Source of the DNA: Kribbella antibiotica
Lineage (GTDB): Bacteria > Actinomycetota > Actinomycetes > Propionibacteriales > Kribbellaceae
Direction: 5' to 3'
NCBI RefSeq assembly: GCF_004349055.1
Contig: NZ_SMKX01000042.1
Coordinates: 1 to 56,207, forward strand
Length of the DNA stretch: 56,207 nt
Under the pieces are notes generated by a model. That model worked only from the letters and a program-made list of their open reading frames with translations. It searched no databases and was not told the origin of the DNA. The position numbers were made by a program, and so were the translations under genes. Of this stretch, positions 35,020 to 44,065 are shown in pieces (position 1 is the first letter of the stretch; each line of letters opens with the position of its first letter).

Positions 35020-35814
35020 TTAAGGCAGGATGGAATCGACGTAACCGCCATCGACGCGGACCGCTCCGCCGGTGGTCGCCGAGGCGAGGTCGGAGCTGAG
35101 GTAGACGACCAGGTTGCCGATCTCCGGCGGCTCGATCAGGCGCTGGATCAGCGAGTACGGGCGATGTTCGCGCATGAACTGGCGTTGCGCGTCATCCCAT
35201 TCCTGGTCGTCGCCGACCAGCTCGTGCACGAAGTCCTCGACGCCTGGTGTGTGAGTCGGGCCGGCGATCACCGAGTTCACCGTGACGCCGGTCCCCGCCG
35301 CGGCCTTCGCGTAGCCGCGGGTCACGGCGAGCAGGGCCGTCTTGGTGACGCCGTAGTGCACCATCTCGACCGGCGTCACGATGGCCGAGTCGCTGGCGAT
35401 GTTGAGCACGCGGCCGCGGCCGCGCTCGGTCATTCCGGGCAGGTACATCCGGATCAGCCGGATCGCGGACAGCACGTTCACCTCGAAGTAGTGCCGCCAC
35501 TCGTCGTCGTCCACCTCCAGCACCGGCTTCGCCCCGAAGATCCCGAGGTTGTTGACCAGGATGTCGAGATCCGGAACCTCGGCCTGCAACTGCTCAGCCC
35601 CTTCACTCGACGCCAGATCCGCCGCGACCGCAGTCACCTCAGCGCCCGGTACGTCGTTCCGCACCTGCGCAGCCGCGGTTTCGGTCTTGTCGGCCGTCCG
35701 CCCGTTGACCACCACCGCCGCCCCGGCGCGAGCCAGCTGAGTCGCAATCGCAAGCCCGATCCCCTGGCTCGATCCGGAAACCAGGGCCTTCCGTCCGCTC
35801 AAATCGATCTGCAT
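35020..35814 (-). CDS. Short-chain dehydrogenase/reductase
   Basis: 264 residues, classical SDR. The cofactor loop is SGSSQGIGLAIATQLARAGA, then NNLGIFG, catalytic Ser in NIASDSA and Tyr-x-x-x-Lys in YGVTK, and the end GGAVRVDGGYVDS. NADP is suggested by NGRT after the second strand. The ATG at 35814 follows GAGGAC. It is divergent from an MFS pump, with an operator-like palindrome between them. The substrate is unknown. Confidence 0.92.
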   Translation of the reverse strand: MQIDLSGRKALVSGSSQGIGLAIATQLARAGAAVVVNGRTADKTETAAAQVRNDVPGAEVTAVAADLASSEGAEQLQAEVPDLDILVNNLGIFGAKPVLEVDDDEWRHYFEVNVLSAIRLIRMYLPGMTERGRGRVLNIASDSAIVTPVEMVHYGVTKTALLAVTRGYAKAAAGTGVTVNSVIAGPTHTPGVEDFVHELVGDDQEWDDAQRQFMREHRPYSLIQRLIEPPEIGNLVVYLSSDLASATTGGAVRVDGGYVDSILP

Positions 35815-35844
35815 GTCCTCACAGTGCCCCAACCCATGTCAAAA

Positions 35845-35858
35845 ATCGGGTACCTGAT
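35845..35858 (+). promoter_or_regulatory. Operator-like palindrome between SDR and MFS genes
   Basis: ATCGGGTACCTGAT is symmetric except for one pair, in the middle of the 82-base divergent gap. No regulator gene lies next to it, so a regulator encoded elsewhere would be needed. Confidence 0.35.
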
Positions 35859-35896
35859 CCGACGCATGAGTGAAGACCCACCGAGAGGAACTCCTC

Positions 35897-37348
35897 ATGA
35901 CCACCCTGACCACTCCCCGCCGGCGCAGTCCGCGGCTCGCGCTGGTCCTCCTGGCGCTGCCCTCGCTGCTGATCGCGATCGACATCAGCGTGCTCGGCGT
36001 CGCGCTACCGCGGATGGCGGCCGACCTGCGGCCGTCGCCGACCGAACTGCTGTGGATGAACGACATCTACGGGTTCATGGTCGGCGGCACGATGATCACG
36101 ATGGGCGCGATCGGTGACCGGATCGGGCGGCGCCGGCTGATCGTCATCTGCGCGACTGTGTTCGCGATCGCGTCGGCTGTGGCCGCATTCTCGACCGCTC
36201 CCTGGATGATCATCGCGACGCGCGCGGTGATGGGCCTGGCCGGTGCCGCGATCATGCCGGCCTCGATGGCTCTCATCGGCCAGCTCTTCCCGGACCCGAA
36301 GGCTCGAATCTCAGCCATGGGCGCCTATATGACCTGCTTCCTCGTCGGGATGGCGGTCGCTCCGCTCATCGGTGGCGTGATGTTGCAGTACTGGTGGTGG
36401 GGCTCGGTGTTCCTGCTCGGCGTTCCGGTGATGGTGCTGACTCTGCTCGCCGCGCCGCGGCTACTCCCGGAATCACCGGCGCAGCTGCACACACCGCTGG
36501 ATCTCCGCAGCTCCGCGCTCTGCCTCGCCTCGATCCTCTCCCTGGTGGCCGCGCTCAAGTGGGCCGTCAACGGCACCCCGGTATGGGAGTGCGTCGGCCT
36601 CGGCGTGATCGGACTCGTCCTTGGTGCGGTGTTCGTCCGTCGGCAGCACACACTTGAGCACCCGCTGGTCGACCTGTCGCTGCTCCGGCAGCCCGGCGTG
36701 AGTCGTGCGATGTGGGTGCTGTTCCTGACCGCCTTGCTAATGGGCGGTACGTCGATCTTCGCGGGCTTCTACCTGCAGTCGGTGCACGGCCTGTCCCCGC
36801 TAGCGGCGGCCGTGTGGATGATCCCGTCGATGATCGCGATGATCATCGCCTCGAACCTCGGTCCATGGCTCGGCCGCCGGTTCGCGCCGTCGCGAGTCGT
36901 CCTGGGCGGTCTGCTGCTGATGATCGTGGGCTTCATCCCGTTCGCGCTGCTCCCGAGCGGCCGCATCGGTCTGGTGGCGGTGGCGTCCGGCGCTGTCCTG
37001 ACGACGGCCGGGATCGGCGGCGCCCTCCCGTTCCTGATGAACGACATCATTTCCCACGCGCCGCAGGAGCGAGCCGGTTCGGCAGCGTCACTGGCGCAGA
37101 CAGCCAACGAGATCGGGATCGCCACCGGGCTGGTACTGCTCGGCAGCCTCGCCACCGTCGTCTACCGCGCCCGCCTCTCGGTGACCGGCGGCTCCTGGGT
37201 CGACGGATTCGAGAGCACCGACCAGGTCGTGCTGGCGAAGGTCAAAGACGCTTTCGTCGACGGCTACCACGCGGTCGGGATCGCCGCGGTCGTGACGATG
37301 CTGATCATCCTCGTCCTGTACGTCGTCCCCTCGCGGCGCACGGCCTAA
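35897..37348 (+). CDS. MFS drug-efflux transporter (DHA2, SmvA/EmrB-like)
   Basis: 483 residues, about 14 helices. LLIAIDISVLGVALPRMAAD start, WMNDIYGFMVGG, motif A GAIGDRIGRRRLIV and motif C region (GMAVAPLIGGVMLQY) are typical of proton-driven drug and quaternary-amine exporters. The ATG at 35897 has GAGGAA about 7 bases upstream; the earlier in-frame ATG would add nine charged residues. It converges on the Tad operon with a 4-base stop overlap and is divergent from the SDR. Confidence 0.92.
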   Translation: MTTLTTPRRRSPRLALVLLALPSLLIAIDISVLGVALPRMAADLRPSPTELLWMNDIYGFMVGGTMITMGAIGDRIGRRRLIVICATVFAIASAVAAFSTAPWMIIATRAVMGLAGAAIMPASMALIGQLFPDPKARISAMGAYMTCFLVGMAVAPLIGGVMLQYWWWGSVFLLGVPVMVLTLLAAPRLLPESPAQLHTPLDLRSSALCLASILSLVAALKWAVNGTPVWECVGLGVIGLVLGAVFVRRQHTLEHPLVDLSLLRQPGVSRAMWVLFLTALLMGGTSIFAGFYLQSVHGLSPLAAAVWMIPSMIAMIIASNLGPWLGRRFAPSRVVLGGLLLMIVGFIPFALLPSGRIGLVAVASGAVLTTAGIGGALPFLMNDIISHAPQERAGSAASLAQTANEIGIATGLVLLGSLATVVYRARLSVTGGSWVDGFESTDQVVLAKVKDAFVDGYHAVGIAAVVTMLIILVLYVVPSRRTA

Positions 37349-37773
37349 CGGATCGGTACGACGGCCGACGCCTCGGTACCGATATCCGCGGTACCGGGGA
37401 ATCCGGGCGGCTGGAACGGCAGCTCGACAGTCGAGGTCAGCTGCACAGTGACCGTCGTACCGGTGACGTCGGCGGACCAGTCCAGGCCGTCGAAACGGTT
37501 GCTCGCGGCAACTTGATCCAGATACTCGGCGGTCAGCCGGCGGGCCTGGTCGGGATCGAGCTCGGCGTTGCCGTCGGCGGCGGGCTGAGCGTAGATCGCG
37601 GCCAGCCCGTTCGCGGCGGCCAGGACGGCGCCGTCGGCGGTGGAATCCAGATCGCGGCGGACCAGGAACACCTTGGAGATGTCGGTCACCACCACGATCA
37701 TCAGCAGGATGACGAAGGTGAAACCGATGATCAGGACGGTCATCTGGCCGCGTTCGTCGCGGGGGCGGCTCAT
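37345..37773 (-). CDS. TadG-like pilus assembly protein
   Basis: 142 residues. One N-terminal membrane helix (MTVLIIGFTFVILLMIVVVTD) follows DERGQ, as in the TadG N-terminal (Flp pilus) domain. The remaining outside part has beta-rich sequence (ADVTGTTVTVQLTSTVELPF). Its ATG overlaps the stop of the TadE-like gene (ATGA). It is the last gene of the Tad operon. It lacks the large C-terminal domain of full TadG proteins, so it is a short form. Confidence 0.8.
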   Translation of the reverse strand: MSRPRDERGQMTVLIIGFTFVILLMIVVVTDISKVFLVRRDLDSTADGAVLAAANGLAAIYAQPAADGNAELDPDQARRLTAEYLDQVAASNRFDGLDWSADVTGTTVTVQLTSTVELPFQPPGFPGTADIGTEASAVVPIR

Positions 37774-38213
37774 CCGTCGCCCTTGGCTTCGCGGTAGTCG
37801 CCGTACGGCTCGGTGTGGGACGAGCTGATCTGGATCGCGGGCGGCTCGCCGCCGAGCGCGTCGGGGATCAACGGCAGCGCAACGCTGGTGTTGAGCGTGA
37901 CCGTCACCGTTGAACCGGGCTGCAGACAGGCGGGGTTGCAGCTGATCGTGAGTTGGCCCGGCGAAAGCTCCATGCCCTGGTCCTTCATCGCCAGGCGGGC
38001 GGCCTCGAAGGCACGGTCGCGGGCCTCGTCCTCCGACAAGCCGGACGGCACGATGATGAACGCCCGCCCGGCCGCGCGGGTCGCGGCAGTCGCGCCGTAC
38101 GAGGCCCTTTGGACGTCGAAGACGCCGAGCATCACGTAGACCAGCGGGACCATCAGCAGCAAGGCGAGCCAGGAGAACTCGACGACCGCGCTGCCACGCT
38201 CGTCCTTCGTCAT
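37770..38213 (-). CDS. TadE-family pseudopilin
   Basis: 147 residues. ERGSAVVEFSWLALLLMVPL carries the pseudopilin cleavage pattern (Gly before SAVVEF, Glu at +5) followed by one membrane helix. The outside part has a Cys pair (SCNPACLQPG). It is probably cleaved by the prepilin peptidase and helps anchor or assemble the Tad pilus. ATG at 38213 overlaps the previous stop (ATGA), and its own stop overlaps the TadG-like start. Confidence 0.85.
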   Translation of the reverse strand: MTKDERGSAVVEFSWLALLLMVPLVYVMLGVFDVQRASYGATAATRAAGRAFIIVPSGLSEDEARDRAFEAARLAMKDQGMELSPGQLTISCNPACLQPGSTVTVTLNTSVALPLIPDALGGEPPAIQISSSHTEPYGDYREAKGDG

Positions 38214-38605
38214 TCGCCGGTCTCCTTCACCGCATGTCCGGCGACGCTGAAGTCGACCGAAGGCCCCCACAAACCGAGCGACGGCATGTGGGCCGTGACG
38301 ATCACCTCGACACCCGGCTGACCGTCGATATCGGTCGCGCTCGCCTCGACGGAATCGACCAGGCGATCGTTCACCACGCCGCTGATCAGCTCCCGCGTCC
38401 GGGCCTGGCCGTCGGCCGGCGACCGGTTCAGGACGGCGGCGTAATGGGCACCTTCGGAGGCAGCAGCGGTCACCGTGTTGCGCACATACAGGTAAAGACC
38501 GACCTGAAGGATGCCGAGGAACAACGGCACCACCAGCATCGCGACCAGCACGAAGTCCACGACCGCGGATCCACGGTCGCTCCTCCGCCTGAGTCGTTGA
38601 GTCAC
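38210..38605 (-). CDS. TadE-like pseudopilin
   Basis: 131 residues. DRGSAVVDFVLVAMLVVPLF is the TadE-like cleavage and membrane region, with Asp in place of the usual Glu at +5. A soluble outside domain follows (VEVIVTAHMPSLGLWGP). GTG start at 38605 overlaps the stop of the small pilin-like gene, and its stop overlaps the next TadE gene. Likely a minor pilin partner of the second TadE. Confidence 0.83.
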   Translation of the reverse strand: MTQRLRRRSDRGSAVVDFVLVAMLVVPLFLGILQVGLYLYVRNTVTAAASEGAHYAAVLNRSPADGQARTRELISGVVNDRLVDSVEASATDIDGQPGVEVIVTAHMPSLGLWGPSVDFSVAGHAVKETGE

Positions 38606-38796
38606 TTGTTGGAGACGGAGTCCAGCGCGTTCTGAAGCATCTGGGCCAACTGCTTGCCTGCGAGGCCCCAGATCGCAACGACCAAGCCGGCCGTCATCAC
38701 TGTGATCAGCACCCAGCCCGGAACGTCGCCACGCTCCTTCCGCGCCGGCCGCGACGTCAACAGCGCCACGTACATTCTCGTCATCAGTTGGGACAT
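38602..38796 (-). CDS. Small pilin-like membrane protein of the Tad operon
   Basis: 64 residues. A charged N-terminal part ends in RKERGDVPGW, followed by one hydrophobic helix (VLITVMTAGLVVAIWGLAG) and a short helical tail (LAQMLQNALDSVSNK). Size and place fit the major Flp-like pilin, but the usual Glu at +5 after the cleavage Gly is absent, so processing is doubtful. ATG at 38796 has AGGAG 5 bases upstream. An ATG 18 bases earlier overlaps the TadC stop. Confidence 0.7.
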   Translation of the reverse strand: MSQLMTRMYVALLTSRPARKERGDVPGWVLITVMTAGLVVAIWGLAGKQLAQMLQNALDSVSNK

Positions 38797-38810
38797 GACT
38801 TCTCCTCGTT

Positions 38811-39749
38811 TCATCCGGCGATCAGCCGGATTCCGACAGCGCCTGGGTAGAAGGCGAACGCGATGGTGACCGGCAGGATCAAGAAGATCACCGGCACCAT
38901 CATGGCGACCTCACGACGGGCCCCCGACTCGATCAGCTCCCGCCGACCGGCCTCACGAATATCGCCGGCCTGTGCCCGCAGTACGTCGGCCAGCGGCGTA
39001 CCGCGCTCGAGCGCGACCGCCAGTCCGTCGGCGAACCGGGACAGGGCCAGCAGGCCGGTGCGCTCGGCCAGCGCGTCCAATGCGCGAACCAGTGTGTCGC
39101 CGGCCCGAGTCTCGGCCAGCACTTGTTTCAGCTCATCCGCGAGGTCACCGCGGCAGGACCGCGCGACCCGGTCGAGGGCGGCGGCCGGACCTTCGCCTGC
39201 GGCGACGGACAAGGCCAGCAACTCGGCAACCGTGGGTAGCTCGGTGAGCAACCTACGCTCGCGGTTCCGGACCTGCGTACCGAGATAGGTGTCTCTGGCA
39301 AGCACTCCGAGCACCCCGAGCAGCCCGCAGAAGACCAGCATGGCAACCGGGTTGCCGATTCCGGCGGCGACTGCGATCAGTGAGGCGACCAGGCCGGCAC
39401 CGAACGCGGCGGTCCCCCACAGCAACTGCTCGATCCGGAACTCTTCGACGGTCCGCTCGATCCCGGCGCGGGCGAGCCGCCGGCGAATCGAGTTCGCACC
39501 GCCGAGAACCCGCTCCAGCCGGCGGGCGCCGGAACGCAGCGAGGGGCCGAACAACCGCAGGATCGCGTAGAAAGGTGAGTTCGACGCGGCGGCTCCGAGG
39601 AACACCTCGGTCCCGTCGAGATCTCGCAGGTACGGCGCGATCCGGTCGTCGGTCGACGGTTTGCGCAGGAACGGCATCCGCCGTACGACGATGAGCAGAC
39701 CGGCACCGAATGTCGCGCCGAGCACACCGCCTAGCAGCAAGGGGCTCAT
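38811..39749 (-). CDS. tadC: Type II secretion F-domain protein (TadC-like)
   Basis: 312 residues, inner-membrane platform protein. There are four membrane segments: LLLGGVLGATFGAGLLIVV at the start, a pair in the middle (AAFGAGLVASLIAVAAGIGN, AMLVFCGLLGVLGVLA) and VPVIFLILPVTIAFAFYP at the end. The F domain in between has ELLALSVAAGEGPAAALDRV. It should pair with the TadB-like protein under the TadA ATPase. Its ATG overlaps the TadB stop. Confidence 0.88.
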   Translation of the reverse strand: MSPLLLGGVLGATFGAGLLIVVRRMPFLRKPSTDDRIAPYLRDLDGTEVFLGAAASNSPFYAILRLFGPSLRSGARRLERVLGGANSIRRRLARAGIERTVEEFRIEQLLWGTAAFGAGLVASLIAVAAGIGNPVAMLVFCGLLGVLGVLARDTYLGTQVRNRERRLLTELPTVAELLALSVAAGEGPAAALDRVARSCRGDLADELKQVLAETRAGDTLVRALDALAERTGLLALSRFADGLAVALERGTPLADVLRAQAGDIREAGRRELIESGARREVAMMVPVIFLILPVTIAFAFYPGAVGIRLIAG

Positions 39750-40606
39750 CGCAGCACCCGCTCAGGCTCGGGCAGCCGGCCGATCCGCAGCATCAACCGG
39801 TAGGCGAAGACGCAGATGACCGCGCCGACGCCGATGACGATCGCGCCGACCGGTGAGTTGTACCGCTGGATCACGTCACCCTGGAAGGACAGCATCGCCA
39901 GGACCAGCCACGGTGCGGCGACCGCGACGCGAGCGCCGTTGACCGACCACGACTGCCGCGATTCGAGCTCGGACCTGGTCCGGGCGTCGTCGCGCAGGAA
40001 GGCCGACAACGACCGCAGCAGCCGGCCGAGATCACCGCCGCCGACCTCGCGCGCGATCCGCAGCGCCTCGATGACCCGGTCGCCGACGGGATCCGCGAGC
40101 CGGGCCTTCAAGCGGTCCAGCGATTCCGCGAACCGGCCGGTCGACGAGTAGTCGGCGCCGAAGCGGCGGAACGGCTCGCGCAACGGCAGCGGACCGCGTT
40201 CACCCACCTGGGCCAAGGCTTCCGACAGCGACAACCCGGCCCGGACCGCGGAGGCGATGTTGTCGACGACATCCGGCCAGAGCTCACGGAACTCGGCCAG
40301 CCGCTTCCGGGCGCGACTCCGCACCAACGCAATCGGCGCAAAGCCGGCCATCAGACCGAAGACGAAGCCCACCGGCCAGGCACCGGACACGGCGAACATC
40401 ACCACGAAACCGATCAGGCCCGTGATCAGGCACGCTCCGATGAAGGCCGCCGGTGTCACCCCTTCGACCCCGGCAGCGGCCAGCAGGTCGCGGCTGCGCG
40501 TGATCAGGCGACCGTCCGTCGCCGCGCGGGCCTCGGCCGGCGCCACGAACGTCGCGATGATCAGCAGCACGCCGACCCCGAAGAACAATCCGAGAATGAG
40601 CCCCAT
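39746..40606 (-). CDS. tadB: Type II secretion F-domain protein (TadB-like)
   Basis: 286 residues. Membrane segments at the N-terminus (ILGLFFGVGVLLIIATFV), at about 54-95 and at the C-terminus flank the F domain (DNIASAVRAGLSLSEALAQV, ALRIAREVGGGDLGRLLRSL). It forms the membrane platform with TadC. ATG at 40606 overlaps the TadA stop by one base (TGATG). Longer readings upstream in this frame are shadows of TadA. Confidence 0.9.
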   Translation of the reverse strand: MGLILGLFFGVGVLLIIATFVAPAEARAATDGRLITRSRDLLAAAGVEGVTPAAFIGACLITGLIGFVVMFAVSGAWPVGFVFGLMAGFAPIALVRSRARKRLAEFRELWPDVVDNIASAVRAGLSLSEALAQVGERGPLPLREPFRRFGADYSSTGRFAESLDRLKARLADPVGDRVIEALRIAREVGGGDLGRLLRSLSAFLRDDARTRSELESRQSWSVNGARVAVAAPWLVLAMLSFQGDVIQRYNSPVGAIVIGVGAVICVFAYRLMLRIGRLPEPERVLR

Positions 40607-41883
40607 CAGCCTTGACCTCGCGGCAGCTCGGTCAGCAGGCCGGACACGTTGTAGCCGGCCAGCTGGAAGCGCTCGGGATGCGGCAGGTGTCCCTCGGCCC
40701 GCCGCAGCAACCCGTCGACGGTGCCGAAGAGAGTCTCGGTCTCGATGACCTGGTCCTCGATTCGTCCGCTCACCGCCAGGATCTCCCGCACCCGGCGCTT
40801 CCCATCGGCCGCGATCCCCAGGTGCACAACGAGGTCGACACAGCCGGCCACCGTCGGCAGCACGAACCGGGAGCCGATGTTCTCGCCGGCCAGCAGCGGC
40901 AGCGTGCACATCTTCGTCAGCGCTTCGCGCGCCGAGTTCGCGTGGATCGTGCACATGCCGGGGAGGCCTGAGTTCAAAGCCAGCAACAGATCCAGGCACT
41001 CCTCGCCACGGACCTCGCCGACGATCACGCGGGACGGCCGCATCCGCAGCGACTCCTTGACCAGGTCCCGCAGCCGAACCTCGCCGGTGCCCTCCAGCCC
41101 GGCCTGCCGGGTCTGCATCGACACCCAGTCGGGAATCGGGAGCTTGATCTCGAAGACCTCTTCACAGCTGATCACGCGTTCGCTGCCGGGGATCGAGCCG
41201 GACAGCGCGTTCAGCATCGTGGTCTTACCTGCTTGCGTTCCACCCGAGACCAGGATGTTGAGCCCACAGACGACCGCTGCATCCAGCACCGCCGCAGCGT
41301 GCGGAGTCAGCGAGCCGAGCTGGACAAGGTCTCCCAGCCGGGTCGCGCCGACCGTGAACTTTCTGATGTTGATGGCCGCGTACCGCTGCGTGATCCCGCC
41401 GAGGACGATGTGCACGCGGCTGCCGTCGGGCAACCGGGCGTCGGTGAAGGGCTGCGACACGTCGACGCGGCGACCGGTGGTCTTCAGCATCCGCTCGACG
41501 AGATCGCTGACCTCTTCCTCCGTCAGCACGGTCGTGGTCAGCTCGTGCCGGCCCTCGCGGGCGATGAACACCCGGCTCGGCTCGTTGATCCAGATCTCCT
41601 CGACCGTCGGATCGTCCAGATACCGCTGCAGCGGGCCGAACCCGGCCACCCGGTCATGGACCTCGCGACTGACCGCCTCGATATCGCCGATCGGCGGAAC
41701 CACGCCGGTCAGGCTGCGCTCGTCGTACTCCCGGACGACGGTGGCGACGATCGTGCTCACGGCACCCGGGTCGCGGAGCGGGTCGATGCCCTCGCGACGG
41801 ACGACGTCGCGGACCTGAGCGTCGATGAGCTCGACCGCGTCGTCCCAGCCCGACCGGCGCGCGGCAAGTCTGTCGGCTGTCAT
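40606..41883 (-). CDS. tadA: TadA/CpaF-type pilus assembly ATPase
   Basis: 425 residues, cytosolic hexameric ATPase of the VirB11/GspE class that drives Tad pilus assembly or secretion. It has an N-terminal domain (AVSREVHDRVAGFGPLQRYL), Walker A SGGTQAGKTT, ISCEEVFEIKL (Asp-box region), the His box (GMCTIHANSAREAL) and VIVGEVRGEE. ATG at 41883 follows GGGGAG by 5 bases. It is the first gene of a seven-gene operon. No TadZ, RcpC/CpaB or prepilin peptidase is encoded beside it. Confidence 0.94.
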   Translation of the reverse strand: MTADRLAARRSGWDDAVELIDAQVRDVVRREGIDPLRDPGAVSTIVATVVREYDERSLTGVVPPIGDIEAVSREVHDRVAGFGPLQRYLDDPTVEEIWINEPSRVFIAREGRHELTTTVLTEEEVSDLVERMLKTTGRRVDVSQPFTDARLPDGSRVHIVLGGITQRYAAINIRKFTVGATRLGDLVQLGSLTPHAAAVLDAAVVCGLNILVSGGTQAGKTTMLNALSGSIPGSERVISCEEVFEIKLPIPDWVSMQTRQAGLEGTGEVRLRDLVKESLRMRPSRVIVGEVRGEECLDLLLALNSGLPGMCTIHANSAREALTKMCTLPLLAGENIGSRFVLPTVAGCVDLVVHLGIAADGKRRVREILAVSGRIEDQVIETETLFGTVDGLLRRAEGHLPHPERFQLAGYNVSGLLTELPRGQG

Positions 41884-42072
41884 CGCTCTCCCCGTTGCGT
41901 CCCGTCTGGCGACCTGAAGGTCACCCTGCGCGACCATCCTTTCAAGGAACCTGCGCGCGGCGCCACTCGCTCATCGCGGCCTGTGGATAACCGTCCCATG
42001 CCAAAGGCTCACCGAGCGTATCCGCGCCGCATCAGCCGGTCCACAAAGTTGCACGTTGTTGCAAGGTGCAGG

Positions 42073-42816
42073 TCAGCGGTGGATCAGGGTGTGTTCGAAG
42101 GAGTAGCGGCTGGCGCGGTAGAGGTGGGAGCCGAACTCGACCGGCTGGCCGTGGTCGTCGTAGGTGATCCGGGTCGTGGCCAGCAGCGGGTGCCCGGGCT
42201 CCTCAGCCAGCAGCCGAGCCTGCTCCGGAGACGCCGGTACGGCGGAAATGGTCTGGTGGGCCACTTTCAGCCGCACGCCCTCTGCGCGCAGCAACTGGTA
42301 GAGCCCTCGCTCGGCCAGAGTCGTCGGATCGGTCTGCAGGAGGTCCGGCGGGAGCCAGTTGCGCATCAGCGCCAGCGGCTCACCATCTGCTCGACGCAGT
42401 CGCTCCAGGCGGAGTACACGGTCGCCAACCTCACACTGCAGCGCAGTAGCGACATCCGCGGTGGCCGGCGCGATTCCGAGCCGCAGCACCTCGGTCTCCG
42501 GCTTACGGTGCGCTGCGGCCAGGTCGTCGTACAGGCTGGTGAGCTCGAGGGAACGGCGCACCTGGCCGGAGTTGCCGACCACCTGCGTCCCGACACCGCG
42601 CTTGCGGACCAGCAGTCCCTGGTCGACCAGGCGGGCGATCGCCTGCCGCACCGTGGGCCGGCTCAGCCCGTACGCCTCCGCAAGGTCCACCTCGTTGCTC
42701 AGCCGCGACCCGACCGGGAGTTCTCCCCCCTGGATCGCTGCCTCGAGCTGCTGTGCCAGCTGCACATGCAACGGTGTTCGACTGCTCCGATCAACCTGGA
42801 CCTGCACGGTACTCAT
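42073..42816 (-). CDS. GntR-family regulator (HutC subfamily, UTRA domain)
   Basis: 247 residues. The winged helix-turn-helix is PLHVQLAQQLEAAIQGGELP with YGLSRPTVRQAIARLVDQGL. The UTRA ligand domain follows (RLERLRRADGEPLALMRNWL, VEFGSHLYRASRYSFEH). ATG at 42816 is preferred over a GTG 6 bases upstream. It is divergent from a Gfo/Idh/MocA oxidoreductase, so it likely responds to a sugar-related ligand. TGATCAG repeats in the gap are candidate sites. Confidence 0.92.
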   Translation of the reverse strand: MSTVQVQVDRSSRTPLHVQLAQQLEAAIQGGELPVGSRLSNEVDLAEAYGLSRPTVRQAIARLVDQGLLVRKRGVGTQVVGNSGQVRRSLELTSLYDDLAAAHRKPETEVLRLGIAPATADVATALQCEVGDRVLRLERLRRADGEPLALMRNWLPPDLLQTDPTTLAERGLYQLLRAEGVRLKVAHQTISAVPASPEQARLLAEEPGHPLLATTRITYDDHGQPVEFGSHLYRASRYSFEHTLIHR

Positions 42817-42839
42817 GGGCACATCCTGAGGGTTCCACC

Positions 42840-42873
42840 CTGATCAGTCGACCCACCACGGTGATTTGATCAG
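42840..42873. promoter_or_regulatory. Possible GntR operator half-sites
   Basis: CTGATCAG (42840-42847) is a perfect palindrome, and TTGATCAG (42866-42873) repeats it 26 bases on, in the divergent gap between the GntR gene and the oxidoreductase. The rest of the 247-base gap shows no other feature I can support. Confidence 0.3.
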
Positions 42874-43063
42874 ATCCCTGCCGATCACCCAATGTTCAAC
42901 TATCGCGACACACGGCGATATGAACGCAGAGTGAACGTGCCCGTTTTCGGGTCCGGATGGCGGTCCGGGGATATCTGTCCGAGCGTTCGTAGGCGAGGAT
43001 GACGCCTTCTGGATCACCACCGGCCCACTCGGGGGCTGTGTTGGCTATTGGCAGAGGAGATGT

Positions 43064-44065
43064 ATGGAACCGCTGCGTATTGGGATCCTTGGTGCGGCCC
43101 GGATCGCGGGCCGCGCGATCGCTGAACCGGCCCGGCTGACCGGTGCCCGGCTGGTCGCCGTCGCTGCCCGGGACCGCGACCGCGCCGTTGCCTTCGCGGC
43201 GGAACACGGGGTCGAGCGCGTCCATGCGTCGTACGACGATGTGCTCGCCGACCCTGAGGTCGAGGTGATCTACAACCCGCTGGCGAACGCGCTGCACGGC
43301 CCGTGGAACCTCAAAGCCATTGCCGCAGGCAAGCACGTGCTGACGGAGAAGCCGTCGGCCAGCAACGCCATCGAGGCAGCGTCGGTGCGCGACGCTGCCG
43401 CGGAGCGCGGTGTGGCCGTCATGGAGGGCTTCCACTACCTCTTCCACCCAGTGACTCGGCGGCTGCACGAGTTGCTCGCCAAGGGCGAGCTGGGTGAGCT
43501 CCAGCACGTAGAGACCACCATGGTGATGCCTCCGCCTGCTGAGGATGACCCCCGCTGGTCCCTGGCGCTTGCAGGCGGCGCTCTGATGGATGTCGGCTGC
43601 TACGCCCTCCACGCCCAGCGCTCCGTAGCCCCCTGGGCCGGCGGCGCACCCCGTCTGGTCAGTGCCCGCGCCGGCGAGCGCAAGCGCGTCCCCGGCGTCG
43701 ATGAGTGGCTGAACGCCGACCTGGAGTTCCCCAATGGCGCAACGGGAGCGGTGCGCACCAGCATGGGCGCCGAGACCCTCGACTTCAGCATGAAGATCAT
43801 CGGCAGCCGCGGCGAGGCCTTCGCTCCCAGCTTCGTCCTTCCCCACAACGACGACCGCGTCATCGTCACCACCAAAGAGGATCACTGGGTCGAACACCTC
43901 GGCCGCAAGTCGTCGTACGCGTATCAACTGGAGGCCTTCGCGGCCCACCTGCGCACCGGCGCACCGCTCCTCACAGACGCCGATGACGCGGTGATCACCA
44001 TGCAACTCATCGACGAGGCCTACGTCGCAGCAGGCCTGTCACCACGTCCTACGCTCGCTAGTTGA
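43064..44065 (+). CDS. Gfo/Idh/MocA-family oxidoreductase
   Basis: 333 residues. The NAD(P) Rossmann part is GILGAARIAGRAIAEPARLT, the signature is TEKPSASN (Glu-Lys-Pro), and the catalytic region has GGALMDVGCYALH. It oxidises or reduces a sugar, inositol or similar polyol. AGGAG lies 6 bases before the ATG. It is divergent from the GntR regulator and overlaps the GH43 gene end by 8 bases. The substrate is unknown; carbohydrate use fits both neighbours. Confidence 0.92.
   Translation: MEPLRIGILGAARIAGRAIAEPARLTGARLVAVAARDRDRAVAFAAEHGVERVHASYDDVLADPEVEVIYNPLANALHGPWNLKAIAAGKHVLTEKPSASNAIEAASVRDAAAERGVAVMEGFHYLFHPVTRRLHELLAKGELGELQHVETTMVMPPPAEDDPRWSLALAGGALMDVGCYALHAQRSVAPWAGGAPRLVSARAGERKRVPGVDEWLNADLEFPNGATGAVRTSMGAETLDFSMKIIGSRGEAFAPSFVLPHNDDRVIVTTKEDHWVEHLGRKSSYAYQLEAFAAHLRTGAPLLTDADDAVITMQLIDEAYVAAGLSPRPTLAS

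Noticed and set aside
42896..44005. 369-codon minus-strand open frame opposite the Gfo/Idh/MocA gene
   Set aside because: It lies antisense to a gene with clear Rossmann and EKP motifs and has no supporting features.
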